DNA of 64,000 bases from Bacteroidales bacterium (lineage in GTDB: Bacteria; Bacteroidota; Bacteroidia; Bacteroidales; UBA12077). The notes beneath the pieces are model-generated. The model was not told the origin of the DNA. It worked only from the letters and a program-made list of their open reading frames with translations, and did not search any database. Location of the stretch: NCBI GenBank assembly GCA_028282785.1, contig JANQHE010000048.1, positions 29,335 to 93,334 on the forward strand, in the 5' to 3' direction. Below are positions 9,506-17,917 of the stretch, in pieces. A program made the position numbers and the translations under genes. The first letter of the stretch is position 1; every line of letters begins with the position of its first letter.

Positions 9506-9703
9506 CTAAACTGCAGGTAAGCAGTGTTGCTGATTACATGAATCACCATCACTAGCACATTTCCAAGGTTCAAGTGGATCAGATTGCATACCATTACAAT
9601 CTTCAGTTCCCATTCCTCTTACATTTTTTAATTGATCCAGATTCAAATTTACTAAGGTTTTTTTATTTAACTCCAACTTTGCATTAAATCTTTTTGTTTT
9701 CAT
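9506..9703 (-). CDS. Class I lanthipeptide precursor A2
   Basis: The preferred start is the ATG at 9703 (MKTKRFNAKLELNKKTL); an ATG two codons upstream (9709) is also possible. The leader carries KLELNKKTLVNLNLDQLKNV, very close to the class I lanthipeptide leader consensus. The expected GG is replaced by RG in NVRGMGTEDC, so cleavage may be after RG or MG. The core has four cysteines (EDC, WKC, DSC, QHC) and several Ser/Thr and ends CLPAV. It is followed by the decayed lanC, so modification probably depends on the intact enzymes at 4081-8434. Confidence 0.85.
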   Translation of the reverse strand: MKTKRFNAKLELNKKTLVNLNLDQLKNVRGMGTEDCNGMQSDPLEPWKCASDGDSCNQQHCLPAV

Positions 9704-9728
9704 GATCATTCATTTTAATTTATAACTT

Positions 9729-9771
9729 CCTACTCTATTAAAGGCTTTTCGGTTTCCGCCTACGAGCTCGT
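9729..9771 (-). promoter_or_regulatory. Conserved peptide-leader RNA element, copy B
   Basis: On the minus strand this reads GAGCTCGT, AGGC, GGAAACCGAAAA, GCCT, TTAATAGAGTAGG. The AGGC/GCCU stem is fully Watson-Crick in this copy. It ends 26 nt before the ATG at 9703. Confidence 0.7.
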
Positions 9772-9869
9772 GTTATAAAAATAACATATTTAAATTCCAT
9801 ATCTTTTATATTTTAAATTCATAGATTCACAAAATTGGATAAAAAACAATATTTTTTACACTTTTCTGC

Positions 9870-9913
9870 ATCTTCGTATTGTTTTTTATAATATTCGTTT
9901 ATTTTTTTTTGAT
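9870..9913 (-). promoter_or_regulatory. Candidate LytTR operator, precursor A2
   Basis: On the minus strand ATCAAA (9908-9913), 9 bp, ACGAATAT (9891-9898), then ACGAAGAT (9870-9877) exactly 21 bp on. Same architecture as the four other candidate LytTR sites. Confidence 0.6.
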
Positions 9914-9995
9914 AAAATCTTTATTTAGTTTTTATTTATTTATTTATGCCTTTCCTTTCCCAACCTAATCGTTAGAATTTGCATTTCAATGCACA

Positions 9996-10041
9996 AATAA
10001 AAACTCTCTTTCAGTGAGTTACAACTTCCTTGAAAGAGAGT
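9996..10041 (-). terminator. Rho-independent terminator of the small secreted protein gene
   Basis: An 11-bp stem (ACTCTCTTTCA at 10003-10013, TGAAAGAGAGT at 10031-10041) is followed on the minus strand by TTTTTATTTG. It lies just after the stop codon at 10075. Confidence 0.8.
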
Positions 10042-10074
10042 CAAAAGTTAATAAGCTTTCTCTTAATAATTATT

Positions 10075-10515
10075 TTACAATCCGCCTAGGCCGGGCGTAG
10101 GAGTATTAGCGGGGCGAAATTCAACAATAGCTATCATTGATGGCTCCGGGTAATCCAAATAATAAAGGTCATTTATTATATGAGTTCCACTACCTATTAG
10201 AACCTTACTACCCATATGATTATTAAAAACCTGAATACTAACCTTAAGATACTCTACCGTATGGTCAGGGTCAACATTAGTAAATGCGTCTTTATCAATT
10301 GTTACAGAAGGCCAGCTATCATGCGTGGTTAACAATGATTGACTCACAGAAGCACCATCAATCGATACCTCATAACTATAAGACTCCAAATGATTAAAAT
10401 CGAAACGGTAATGAACTGTAAAATCCTCAATGAATCTTTTTTGGGTTCCTGTTTGCGCTAAACTTTGAGATAAAGTAGCCACAACAAATAATACTAAAAC
10501 TAATAACTTCTTCAT
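10075..10515 (-). CDS. Small secreted protein of unknown function under the peptide-leader element
   Basis: This 146-residue protein has a clear signal peptide (MKKLLVLVLFVVATLSQSLA, cleavage likely after SLA, before QTGTQ). The mature part is rich in beta-strand-like sequence and ends NTPTPGLGGL. I do not recognise a family. It has no double-glycine leader, yet its 5' region carries the same leader-RNA element as the RiPP precursors and a promoter-like pair shared with the secreted-protein operon at 19369. It has its own terminator, so it is a single-gene unit. A role as an effector, immunity or surface partner of the peptides is only a guess. Confidence 0.75.
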   Translation of the reverse strand: MKKLLVLVLFVVATLSQSLAQTGTQKRFIEDFTVHYRFDFNHLESYSYEVSIDGASVSQSLLTTHDSWPSVTIDKDAFTNVDPDHTVEYLKVSIQVFNNHMGSKVLIGSGTHIINDLYYLDYPEPSMIAIVEFRPANTPTPGLGGL

Positions 10516-10539
10516 AATAATTAAAGTTTAAATTAAATT

Positions 10540-10582
10540 CCTACTCTTTTAAGGCTTTTCGGTAACCGCCTTTGAGCTCGGG
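10540..10582 (-). promoter_or_regulatory. Conserved peptide-leader RNA element, copy C
   Basis: On the minus strand this reads GAGCTC, AAAGGC, GGTTACCGAAAA, GCCT, TAAAAGAGTAGG, ending 25 nt before the ATG at 10515. It is the only copy in front of a gene that is not a GG-leader peptide. Confidence 0.65.
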
Positions 10583-10663
10583 TAATAATTAAAACATTCC
10601 AGCTCTTTTCCGTTTTTTGATACAATTAGACAATAAAGATGTTGGTATGCTTCAATTTGATGT

Positions 10664-10698
10664 TATAGATTAAAAATAGAATCTGTTTTGGACAAAAA
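10664..10698 (-). promoter_or_regulatory. Shared promoter-like pair TTTTTGTCCAAA-N15-AATCTATA
   Basis: On the minus strand TTTTTGTCCAAA (10687-10698) is followed by 15 bp and AATCTATA (10664-10671). The same two blocks at the same 15-bp spacing lie upstream of the gene at 19369. This may be a promoter for an alternative sigma factor. The 345-bp gap 10516-10860 holds this pair and leader element C; I see no gene in it. Confidence 0.45.
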
Positions 10699-10860
10699 GG
10701 TCTAACTTTTCTGTAAACAACTATATCGAATGTTTTCATTCTCCTTACTTTTAACCATCTTTCCTGTTAATATTATAAAAGATAAGCACGGAAATATTAC
10801 TCATTCATGAATAATAGTAGAAAGAGTTTATGAAATTAAAATCATCTAAAAAATACAGAC

Positions 10861-12054
10861 CTATGATTTAACAAAACAAAGATTATTCTTCTTAAAAAGC
10901 CTTTCAATATTACCAATAGGAGGGCATAAAGAATTATAGACACACTTTTTACATTCGGAAGCTTCACTTCTCACATTAAACCAACTTGAGTAATTCGAAT
11001 CATATGACTTTCTCAATATTTTATTAAAATTCTCAGTCTTAAGGTCTCCCAGCGGATTACAGAACAAGTTTGTATAAATTAGCCCATCTGCAGTAATAAT
11101 TAATCTTCCAAAATCATTCTCATTTAGAAGGGAATTCTTATGAATAGTTTGCATTGCAATTTTATCCTCAAACAAGTCCTCTTCTCTTGTATAAACTATT
11201 TTTTTGAAAAAAGATTCATTTTCCCCATTATATAAAACTGCAAGTTCAATATCATTGTGATCCAAATCATAATTATCCAAGTAATCAATATCTTGTTCTT
11301 CTTTGACAAATATTTGTAAACCTAGCTGCTTATTTCCAATAGATATTTTTATTCCATTAAATTGTTTTACTTCATTTACTAAAAGGTGTAGTTTAACATC
11401 TTCCAGTATTTCCAAATTAACTGTATTCAATTTATTTAATACAGCTGGCCTAATATTTAAATTGATCGAATATTTGACATTAAGGCCAGCTATAAGTGAA
11501 TAAGCAAATTTCAAATTTTCAGCATCTGATAAAAAGAAGTTGATGGTTTCAAGGTTTTTATACGCATCCAAATTTCCAAATAAATCCTTTAAATTTTCTT
11601 TTATAGATAATTCCGACCGACTATTTAAAATTAAGCATTGATTATTAATGTTGTTGCTGGTGTCCTTTGCGTTATCCAAATAAATATCCAAACAAAAGAG
11701 GTTATGTGACATGACATTTCCTGTAATTCTTTTCTCCGGGTTTAATATGAATTCCTTATCCTTAACCACCTTGATAAAATCTCCTGTGATTATAACAGGA
11801 ACATCCTTATTATCGCAAGTTATAAAATCGCCAAAAAACCTTTTCTTTAGGCCTTCTAACTCATTATAAATATTTTCTGTAACTAAAAATACTGCGTTTA
11901 TGCTTTTGAGGGATTTACTCAAGGTATTAATCAATTCAATATTTTCAGTAATAACCAAGTCATTTGTATATGTATTATAAAGAATTGCCTTTTCTTTTTG
12001 GCAGTTAATATGAACATAAGGTTCAATATAAAATCTTTGATTATAATTCTCCAT
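10861..12054 (-). CDS. Pseudo-radical SAM protein, GG-Bacteroidales peptide system
   Basis: This 397-residue protein has the features of the pseudo-rSAM partner (TIGR04150 type). No CxxxCxxC cluster motif is present at the N-terminus. The C-terminus keeps a SPASM-like cysteine group in ECKKCVYNSLCPPIG and NNLCFVKS, preceded by FGRLIITADGLIYTNLFCNP, as in SPASM enzymes. Its start overlaps the end of the upstream radical SAM gene by 14 nt, so the two are translationally coupled. In the GG-Bacteroidales system the trio of maturase, pseudo-maturase and CxCxC precursor always occurs together; the chemistry is not known to me. Confidence 0.88.
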   Translation of the reverse strand: MENYNQRFYIEPYVHINCQKEKAILYNTYTNDLVITENIELINTLSKSLKSINAVFLVTENIYNELEGLKKRFFGDFITCDNKDVPVIITGDFIKVVKDKEFILNPEKRITGNVMSHNLFCLDIYLDNAKDTSNNINNQCLILNSRSELSIKENLKDLFGNLDAYKNLETINFFLSDAENLKFAYSLIAGLNVKYSINLNIRPAVLNKLNTVNLEILEDVKLHLLVNEVKQFNGIKISIGNKQLGLQIFVKEEQDIDYLDNYDLDHNDIELAVLYNGENESFFKKIVYTREEDLFEDKIAMQTIHKNSLLNENDFGRLIITADGLIYTNLFCNPLGDLKTENFNKILRKSYDSNYSSWFNVRSEASECKKCVYNSLCPPIGNIERLFKKNNLCFVKS

Positions 12055-13411
12055 ATTCCTGCGTTATATAATTTAAAAACTTTTCATCATTCTCTATACG
12101 CTCAATTGCTTTCCCAAAATCAGTTATATCAATTTGATCGCTGTTAACCTTATCACAAGTGTATAAATTGTCCTTAAATGGCATACAAAACATACACTCT
12201 GTACAGCTAAAGGCATTGATACATTCTTTACACTGGGTTTTGATATTTGTAAAATTCACATTCAAACGCTCAGCTACATCCTCCAGGTCTAAGTGCACAC
12301 CATTTTCATCAACCTTTCCAAATACATATTCGTGGCCTACTTTTTCGCAAGGCAATATCTTGCCGTTTGCTGTCATATAGCATCTGCGGCTAAAAGGATA
12401 ACATGTTCCGGTAGGTAAAAAAGTGTTGTAATCGGGATTAAAAAATAACTCATAATAGTTTTCTTTAATAATATTCCCGTAGTTTTTTAACAAATGATAA
12501 CATTTCCCCTCTATAGGGACCTGGGCATCTCTTTTATTAAACTCACTATCGTAGATATTCATATATTCATTGTTAAACCCGGTTTCGCTTACAATTGATA
12601 ATCTGGGCATAACTGAAAACTCCTTTCTAAAAAAATTTGTAACATCTTCCATATTATTTTTACCATGTAAAACTCCGTTAAATAATACTCTACTCTTGAA
12701 ATATTCAGGATAATCAGACATTAACTTCTTGATGTTACGAAAAACTAAATCAAAACTTTCTTTTTCATTATGAAAAGTCCTAAATGAGTTATGTTCTCTA
12801 TTCCCATCCAGGCTTATGGTTAACATAAAGTCATTTTCAACCAGGTAATCCATATATTTATCTAACAGGACCCCATTTGTTGTCATAAAAAACTTGAAGA
12901 AGTTATCATTTTTTAATTCTATTCCTTTGGCGTATTCTGTTAGTTCCTTAACTGCCTTAAAATTCAATAAAGGTTCTCCTCCATAATATCCTATGTGTAT
13001 TGGATTGTTTACTAATGTACTTTGAGGAGAATTAATATATTTTATTATATAATCAAAAAAGGCTATAGCTTGGTTAATATTTATATCTTGATCATTTCTC
13101 TTATCGATATTATTATAAAACTTGCCATAAGCACAGTAATAGCAATTCAAATTACAACGCTCTGTTACTTCAAAATCAATACAATAAGTGTTTGATATGG
13201 CCCTAGCCAAACCTTCTTTAGAAAACATTCCTTCCAATTCAAATTTATTTGAATCAAAGTGTTTATTGTCCTGAAGCATCTTAAGTTTTTTTTGATAATA
13301 ACCACTTTCCTGTTTATCATTGCTAATTTGACTATATAACTTAGGATGAAGAAAATAAAAGCACTTCTTTGCCATTAAAATATAATGATTCTTTTCTGTC
13401 TCAATAATCAT
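12041..13411 (-). CDS. Radical SAM peptide maturase, GG-Bacteroidales family (SPASM)
   Basis: This 456-residue protein carries the radical SAM cluster motif CNLNCYYC at Cys86, Cys90 and Cys93, the GGE-type motif in GYYGGEPLLNF, and a C-terminal SPASM domain with many cysteines (CYMTANGKILPCEKV, CKECINAFSCTECMFC). It matches the TIGR04148 family, which acts on small precursors with a GG leader and CxCxC core; that precursor lies 186 bp upstream at 13597-13752. Peptide modification through radical chemistry in the cytoplasm is expected, but the exact product is unknown. Confidence 0.92.
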   Translation of the reverse strand: MIIETEKNHYILMAKKCFYFLHPKLYSQISNDKQESGYYQKKLKMLQDNKHFDSNKFELEGMFSKEGLARAISNTYCIDFEVTERCNLNCYYCAYGKFYNNIDKRNDQDININQAIAFFDYIIKYINSPQSTLVNNPIHIGYYGGEPLLNFKAVKELTEYAKGIELKNDNFFKFFMTTNGVLLDKYMDYLVENDFMLTISLDGNREHNSFRTFHNEKESFDLVFRNIKKLMSDYPEYFKSRVLFNGVLHGKNNMEDVTNFFRKEFSVMPRLSIVSETGFNNEYMNIYDSEFNKRDAQVPIEGKCYHLLKNYGNIIKENYYELFFNPDYNTFLPTGTCYPFSRRCYMTANGKILPCEKVGHEYVFGKVDENGVHLDLEDVAERLNVNFTNIKTQCKECINAFSCTECMFCMPFKDNLYTCDKVNSDQIDITDFGKAIERIENDEKFLNYITQEYGEL

Positions 13412-13526
13412 AACAATCCGTTTAAAAGGGGTGCCTAAAAGCCATTATTTTTCTGCTAAAACATAGGGAACCATCAATTGTAAGCTATAGTGTATAGTTG
13501 TTTATGCAATTTTGTGTTCTGATATA

Positions 13527-13546
13527 CCTGCCTACCGGCCGGCAGG
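13527..13546. repeat. Short GC-rich inverted repeat
   Basis: CCTGCC and GGCAGG flank TACCGGCC, giving a 6-bp stem between the GG-Bacteroidales precursor and its maturase. It stands out as GC-rich in an AT-rich gap and may act as an attenuating or mRNA-stabilising hairpin. Confidence 0.5.
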
Positions 13547-13596
13547 GTTTAGCAGTACTTATTTTAATTACTTTTAGGGCACCCTGTTAAGTTTAA

Positions 13597-13752
13597 TTAA
13601 TTATTGTCAACACCATTAAAATTGCCAACATCATTACTCAAACCAGCATAACACCTACACTGGCATTTCTCTGCCATATTCCCCCCTTTTACGATTTTTT
13701 GTTGCTTTTGACTCAATTTAGTCAATCTTAAACTTTTAATTTTTGACTTCAT
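13597..13752 (-). CDS. GG-Bacteroidales RiPP precursor (CxCxC core)
   Basis: This 51-residue peptide was read directly from the minus strand. The leader MKSKIKSLRLTKLSQKQQKI ends in VKGG at residues 23-24. The core begins NMAEKCQCRCYAGLSNDVG and ends FNGVDNN, with the C-x-C-x-C triplet (Cys30, 32, 34) and Asn/Gly/Asp-rich tail typical of TIGR04149 precursors. It lies upstream of its radical SAM and pseudo-radical SAM genes. The conserved leader-RNA element (copy D) ends 20 nt before the ATG. Confidence 0.9.
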   Translation of the reverse strand: MKSKIKSLRLTKLSQKQQKIVKGGNMAEKCQCRCYAGLSNDVGNFNGVDNN

Positions 13753-13771
13753 AACTTAAATTTTATTTGAA

Positions 13772-13806
13772 CCTACTCTATTAAAGGCTTTTCGGTTTCC
13801 GCCTGT
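13772..13806 (-). promoter_or_regulatory. Conserved peptide-leader RNA element, copy D
   Basis: On the minus strand this reads AGGC, GGAAACCGAAAA, GCCT, TTAATAGAGTAGG. It lacks the GAGCTC block seen in the other four copies, which suggests that block is dispensable or that this copy is a shorter variant. Confidence 0.65.
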
Positions 13807-13876
13807 TAGTTATTAATATTTAGTAAAAATCCATGTTGATGTTTATTTTTTAATTTAGCAGTCAGATCTAGAATAT

Positions 13877-16800
13877 TTAATAAACAACTACTTTACGCGT
13901 AATTACTTCTGCATTAGTAAATAGTTTTACAAAGTATACTCCCTGTGTTTTATTTGAGATTTCAATATTTGATCTTCCTAAGGTTTCCGGAGTTTTAGTT
14001 TGAATTAGGCTACCTGCAGAATTAAATACCTGGATTAATTCAATTTTATCATTGAATTTTGAATAATCAATTGTAAAATTACCGCTGTTTGGATTAGGGT
14101 AAACTAATATTTCAGATGTATTTTCAATTTTATTAATGTCTGTAATTTCTGATTCAGTTGTATGATCATCTTCAGTTTCTATTCCCTTGCTCGAAGGCTG
14201 TAAACACGAATAATCTGGTAAAATCTTCAAATATTTACCGGATACAGGTGATGCTGTAAAGCCATCTTTAAGAACTATTTCATCACAAGCAATAATTTCC
14301 ACATTTCTGGAATTTTGCCCTACAATATTTGCGTTTCCAATATTAAAGCTCCCTCCAAAATATTGATAAACTCCAGCCCAATCATCTGTTATGGCTGTTG
14401 AAAAATTATTTGTGGTAATATGCCTTTCACAATCAACCACTACTACGCCACCCCATTTTGTATCTCCATGATTATTATTTTTGTCCCAAGGCCTATAATT
14501 ATAAATAAATTTACCTTCTTTTTGATACCAGTGGCTTAGCTTTCTATCTTCACCAATCTTAGTTTGCAAATTACACATATCAATTTTATTACCAAAGGGT
14601 GTACAGTATGTAGTTTCTCCAACTCCTCCTGGATGATCCCAATTTACTTGTAAACTTATTTGATAGTTCTCATATGGATATGAATTATCGATTAGCTCAA
14701 AAGGTTCTCCAAGTCTTACAGGATTGCATTCGCTATAAGCTTGAGCTGTCATAAACTGGCACATCCCAAACTCAAAGTTTATACTGGTCTTCTTTGAATA
14801 ACCATAGTCATCATATACTTCTAAATAAATATAATAATGCATATTCATAATATAACTACATTCAAATGAATAAATTATATCAGTATCAACGCCGTCCATA
14901 TCAATCAGTGTTATCATTGGACTATTGTCAGTCCAGCCTTTTCTTTTTATAGTCCAGCGATAGAACCTGTGATTGAATGGAACACCTTCAGCAGAAAACT
15001 CAATTGAAGTATTTGGTGTAGGCTGTTCAACATCCATAACAATTCTAAACTCATCAATCTTATTTCCATAAAAATCCCATGTTTCATTGCTTACAACATT
15101 AGAGAACTGCATCGGTATAAAATCAAACCCATCCTTGTAAGGTACCAGGGAGCCACTCCAACCTTCTTCAACAAACACCTCGTATTTTCCATTGCTATTT
15201 GTAAATACCTCTCCATATCCATCAACACTGATAACTACATTGCTTAATGGATTTGACTGATCATATACAGTTCCGGATATTGACACTTCTTTATTTACTA
15301 CATTTATGTAATAACTTTTTTCTTCGGTATGCGAATTTCCTTGTGAGTCTTCAACTGTTAATTTAACACTATAAGACCCAGCTTCATCATATGTATGTTC
15401 CGGAGATTTCATAGTACTGGTTGAGCCATCTCCAAATTCCCAATAAAACTTTTCAGCATTTGATGATGATTCATTTGTAAACTGAACAGTTAAAGGTTTC
15501 TCTCCACTCGTTTTATCTGCTGAGAAACCAGCAACAACCTGTTTGTAAATTACTATTGTTTTATCTATAATTTGTGCTTCTACCCGATCATTTTTGTAAC
15601 ACCATAATGATACATTGGCAACCAACACATTAGTTAAAGTATGTACCGGATTTTCGACATTATAGGTAACGGCATCAGAACCTACTTCTTCAATTTCCCA
15701 TAACCAGGCATCAAAATCACCTTCTGTAGTATTTGTAAATTGTACATCTAAAGGTGCCTCTCCAATATCCGGTGAATAGGTAAAACTAGCTTCAGCTGGA
15801 ATATATGCGTTAACAGTAATTTCTTCATGTCCTTCAAAATCTTCACGAGGTATTATTGGCCAGCAAGCGACTGTTTGCTCATACTCAAAGAGAATTACAT
15901 AATCACCAGAAGCAACACATTGTGGAATTTCATCCAAGCTGAATGTTAACATTTTGGTTCCATTAGCATTTACGGTAACATTAATTTCATTTCCTAATTG
16001 AACTAATGGTTCACCATATTCATCTGAATTTGGATCGGAAAGTACATTGTAAATACTTGCCCTAACTTTGTCAGAGAAATTTGCTGTTCCCAGATTTTCT
16101 AAAGTTATAGAAACGGTTAAAGATCCATATTGATATAACTCTTGTTCAGCGATTTGAAAATCTTTAAAATGAAGATCATATGAATGTTTTAGGTCATAAG
16201 TTCTTGGAGTGTATAGACTTAAATCATTTACTACATTGTAAGTTTCCAATTCTACTTCTCTAGGTACAGCTTCTATACAGTTAACATTTGTCCCAGAATT
16301 ATTATCAATAACAAGTCGAACATGACCTGGTTTATTAATAATATCGCCTCTTTTTAATTGAGAAAAATTATTTGTTCCTGTTAATTCTGTAGAAACACTA
16401 GATAATCCCCACTCACCATCAGCTGTTCCTAGTTTGGTCCTCCGATTCCAAGATCTACATACTAGTCCGGAACAGTCGATACCAATAACGTGAGTATCTT
16501 CACTTTCAAAGCAATGGTCGCAACCATGATCAGAATTATCAACAGTGTTACAGTCACAATCAGTTAAATCTGAATCACTTTGATAATCTCCAATAATTTT
16601 ATTACTATTTACCTCTTCTGTCCAATTATTATGATGAGTCCATCCCCCCCATTTGTAAGGCATACTTGTATTTAGAGCTGTTGTAGAGAATTGAGGTGAA
16701 GTAACACGATAATTTTTGTCAAGACTGTAGTGATCCTTAATATTTTTTCTTTGTTCAGCATTTGCTGGATCACCTTGAAAATAATTGTTATTAGTAGCGG

Positions 16801-17914
16801 TCCAAGTTAAATTAAGATATTTATATGCTTTGTAAAGTATTTGTGATCGCATTATTCTTGAGTTCGTACCGCAATCAACATTTTTTTCATTATTTTTATC
16901 CGTCCTTCCAATTTTTTCATCAAAATCTTGTAATTCATTATTATAATGGTATTCATAATTAAATTCACTAGGAAAGCTAATTTCTAATGATTTTGAATAT
17001 GAATTCAAATCAATTACGTGAATAACGGCACATTTTGGTGTTGTCATTAGATGGTATAGTACTTTTCCATATACTTTTTTATTATTAAACACGCTGGTAT
17101 AATGAATCTTAGGTAATTGAGTGATACCAATTGTTGACTTATCATTTCTTGAGTATACTAGTATCTCTTCAAATGCTTTAATTGGATTTGTAGATTCAAT
17201 TGTTACTTTTGATAACCATAAATACTTATCTGCTCCTCCAATAATAGATAAGTATTTGTTTTTTAATTCATTATCTAATTCAATATTATAGTTGTTAGAT
17301 TTTCCTTTTGAATTTATTGATAATTCAAACTTACTAACGGGTTCTTTATTGATTTTTGCTATTATATTCTTTCCTATAATATTGCCATCTATTTTACCAG
17401 AAATCTGACTTTCAACTTTTACGGGTGCTCCATTTTTAATGATGGGATAGCTTAATCTATCAGATGTTATTAAATACACATCTTCATTAAATGTTTCAAT
17501 CTTTGTTATAAATTTAATTTGATTGTGAATTTCATATTCTTTTACAAACCCAGATATAGAATATTCATAAAGCTTATTTCGATAATGAATATAAAACATC
17601 TTTAAATCATTTGAATATTCTAACCTTCGAAATCTTTTTGGTTGAACAATATCAATTGCCATTTCGAACTTTTGAGTCGTGATATTAAATATTTTGATTT
17701 TACGTTCTATATCACATAAAATTGCAACTTTCGAATCACCAACCATTGTAAATGCAGACAGTCCATATCTACCATCAGGATATAATTCTGTTTTACATCC
17801 GTTTTTTGTATTCCAAGGTATTTCAATAACCTTTTTAACTCCTTCTTGTGAGTAACAAAATAAGCTGCTACATATTCCTATAAAAAGGAGAATAATATAA
17901 ATAATACGAATCAT
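13877..17914 (-). CDS. Large secreted protein with NlpC/P60-like, PKD and type IX sorting domains
   Basis: This 1345-residue protein has a signal peptide (IIYIILLFIGICSSLFCYSQ). Residues 25-330 look like a divergent beta-propeller. Around 470-560 is an NlpC/P60-like amidase or peptidase region with Cys481 in GIDCSGLVC and His531 in PGHVRLVID. A strand-rich domain, two PKD domains (EAPLDVQFTNTT; EKPLTVQFTNES..WEFGDGS), a carboxypeptidase-regulatory-like domain (VSISGTVYD) and a type IX secretion type A sorting domain at the end (VYPNPNSGNFTIDYS..GVYFVKLF) follow. It should be exported by type IX secretion. It starts 3 bp after the upstream gene and so shares its transcript. Confidence 0.88.
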   Translation of the reverse strand: MIRIIYIILLFIGICSSLFCYSQEGVKKVIEIPWNTKNGCKTELYPDGRYGLSAFTMVGDSKVAILCDIERKIKIFNITTQKFEMAIDIVQPKRFRRLEYSNDLKMFYIHYRNKLYEYSISGFVKEYEIHNQIKFITKIETFNEDVYLITSDRLSYPIIKNGAPVKVESQISGKIDGNIIGKNIIAKINKEPVSKFELSINSKGKSNNYNIELDNELKNKYLSIIGGADKYLWLSKVTIESTNPIKAFEEILVYSRNDKSTIGITQLPKIHYTSVFNNKKVYGKVLYHLMTTPKCAVIHVIDLNSYSKSLEISFPSEFNYEYHYNNELQDFDEKIGRTDKNNEKNVDCGTNSRIMRSQILYKAYKYLNLTWTATNNNYFQGDPANAEQRKNIKDHYSLDKNYRVTSPQFSTTALNTSMPYKWGGWTHHNNWTEEVNSNKIIGDYQSDSDLTDCDCNTVDNSDHGCDHCFESEDTHVIGIDCSGLVCRSWNRRTKLGTADGEWGLSSVSTELTGTNNFSQLKRGDIINKPGHVRLVIDNNSGTNVNCIEAVPREVELETYNVVNDLSLYTPRTYDLKHSYDLHFKDFQIAEQELYQYGSLTVSITLENLGTANFSDKVRASIYNVLSDPNSDEYGEPLVQLGNEINVTVNANGTKMLTFSLDEIPQCVASGDYVILFEYEQTVACWPIIPREDFEGHEEITVNAYIPAEASFTYSPDIGEAPLDVQFTNTTEGDFDAWLWEIEEVGSDAVTYNVENPVHTLTNVLVANVSLWCYKNDRVEAQIIDKTIVIYKQVVAGFSADKTSGEKPLTVQFTNESSSNAEKFYWEFGDGSTSTMKSPEHTYDEAGSYSVKLTVEDSQGNSHTEEKSYYINVVNKEVSISGTVYDQSNPLSNVVISVDGYGEVFTNSNGKYEVFVEEGWSGSLVPYKDGFDFIPMQFSNVVSNETWDFYGNKIDEFRIVMDVEQPTPNTSIEFSAEGVPFNHRFYRWTIKRKGWTDNSPMITLIDMDGVDTDIIYSFECSYIMNMHYYIYLEVYDDYGYSKKTSINFEFGMCQFMTAQAYSECNPVRLGEPFELIDNSYPYENYQISLQVNWDHPGGVGETTYCTPFGNKIDMCNLQTKIGEDRKLSHWYQKEGKFIYNYRPWDKNNNHGDTKWGGVVVVDCERHITTNNFSTAITDDWAGVYQYFGGSFNIGNANIVGQNSRNVEIIACDEIVLKDGFTASPVSGKYLKILPDYSCLQPSSKGIETEDDHTTESEITDINKIENTSEILVYPNPNSGNFTIDYSKFNDKIELIQVFNSAGSLIQTKTPETLGRSNIEISNKTQGVYFVKLFTNAEVITRKVVVY

Positions 17915-17917
17915 TAT

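Larger units (their letters stand above)
9717..9925 (-). repeat. Duplicated upstream block of precursor A2 (partner at 8757-8940)
   Basis: This is the paralogous copy of the precursor A1 upstream block, with the leader element and the candidate LytTR operator in the same order and spacing. The 365-bp space between 9710 and 10074 holds this block plus the terminator of the next gene; nothing else is visible in it. Confidence 0.75.
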
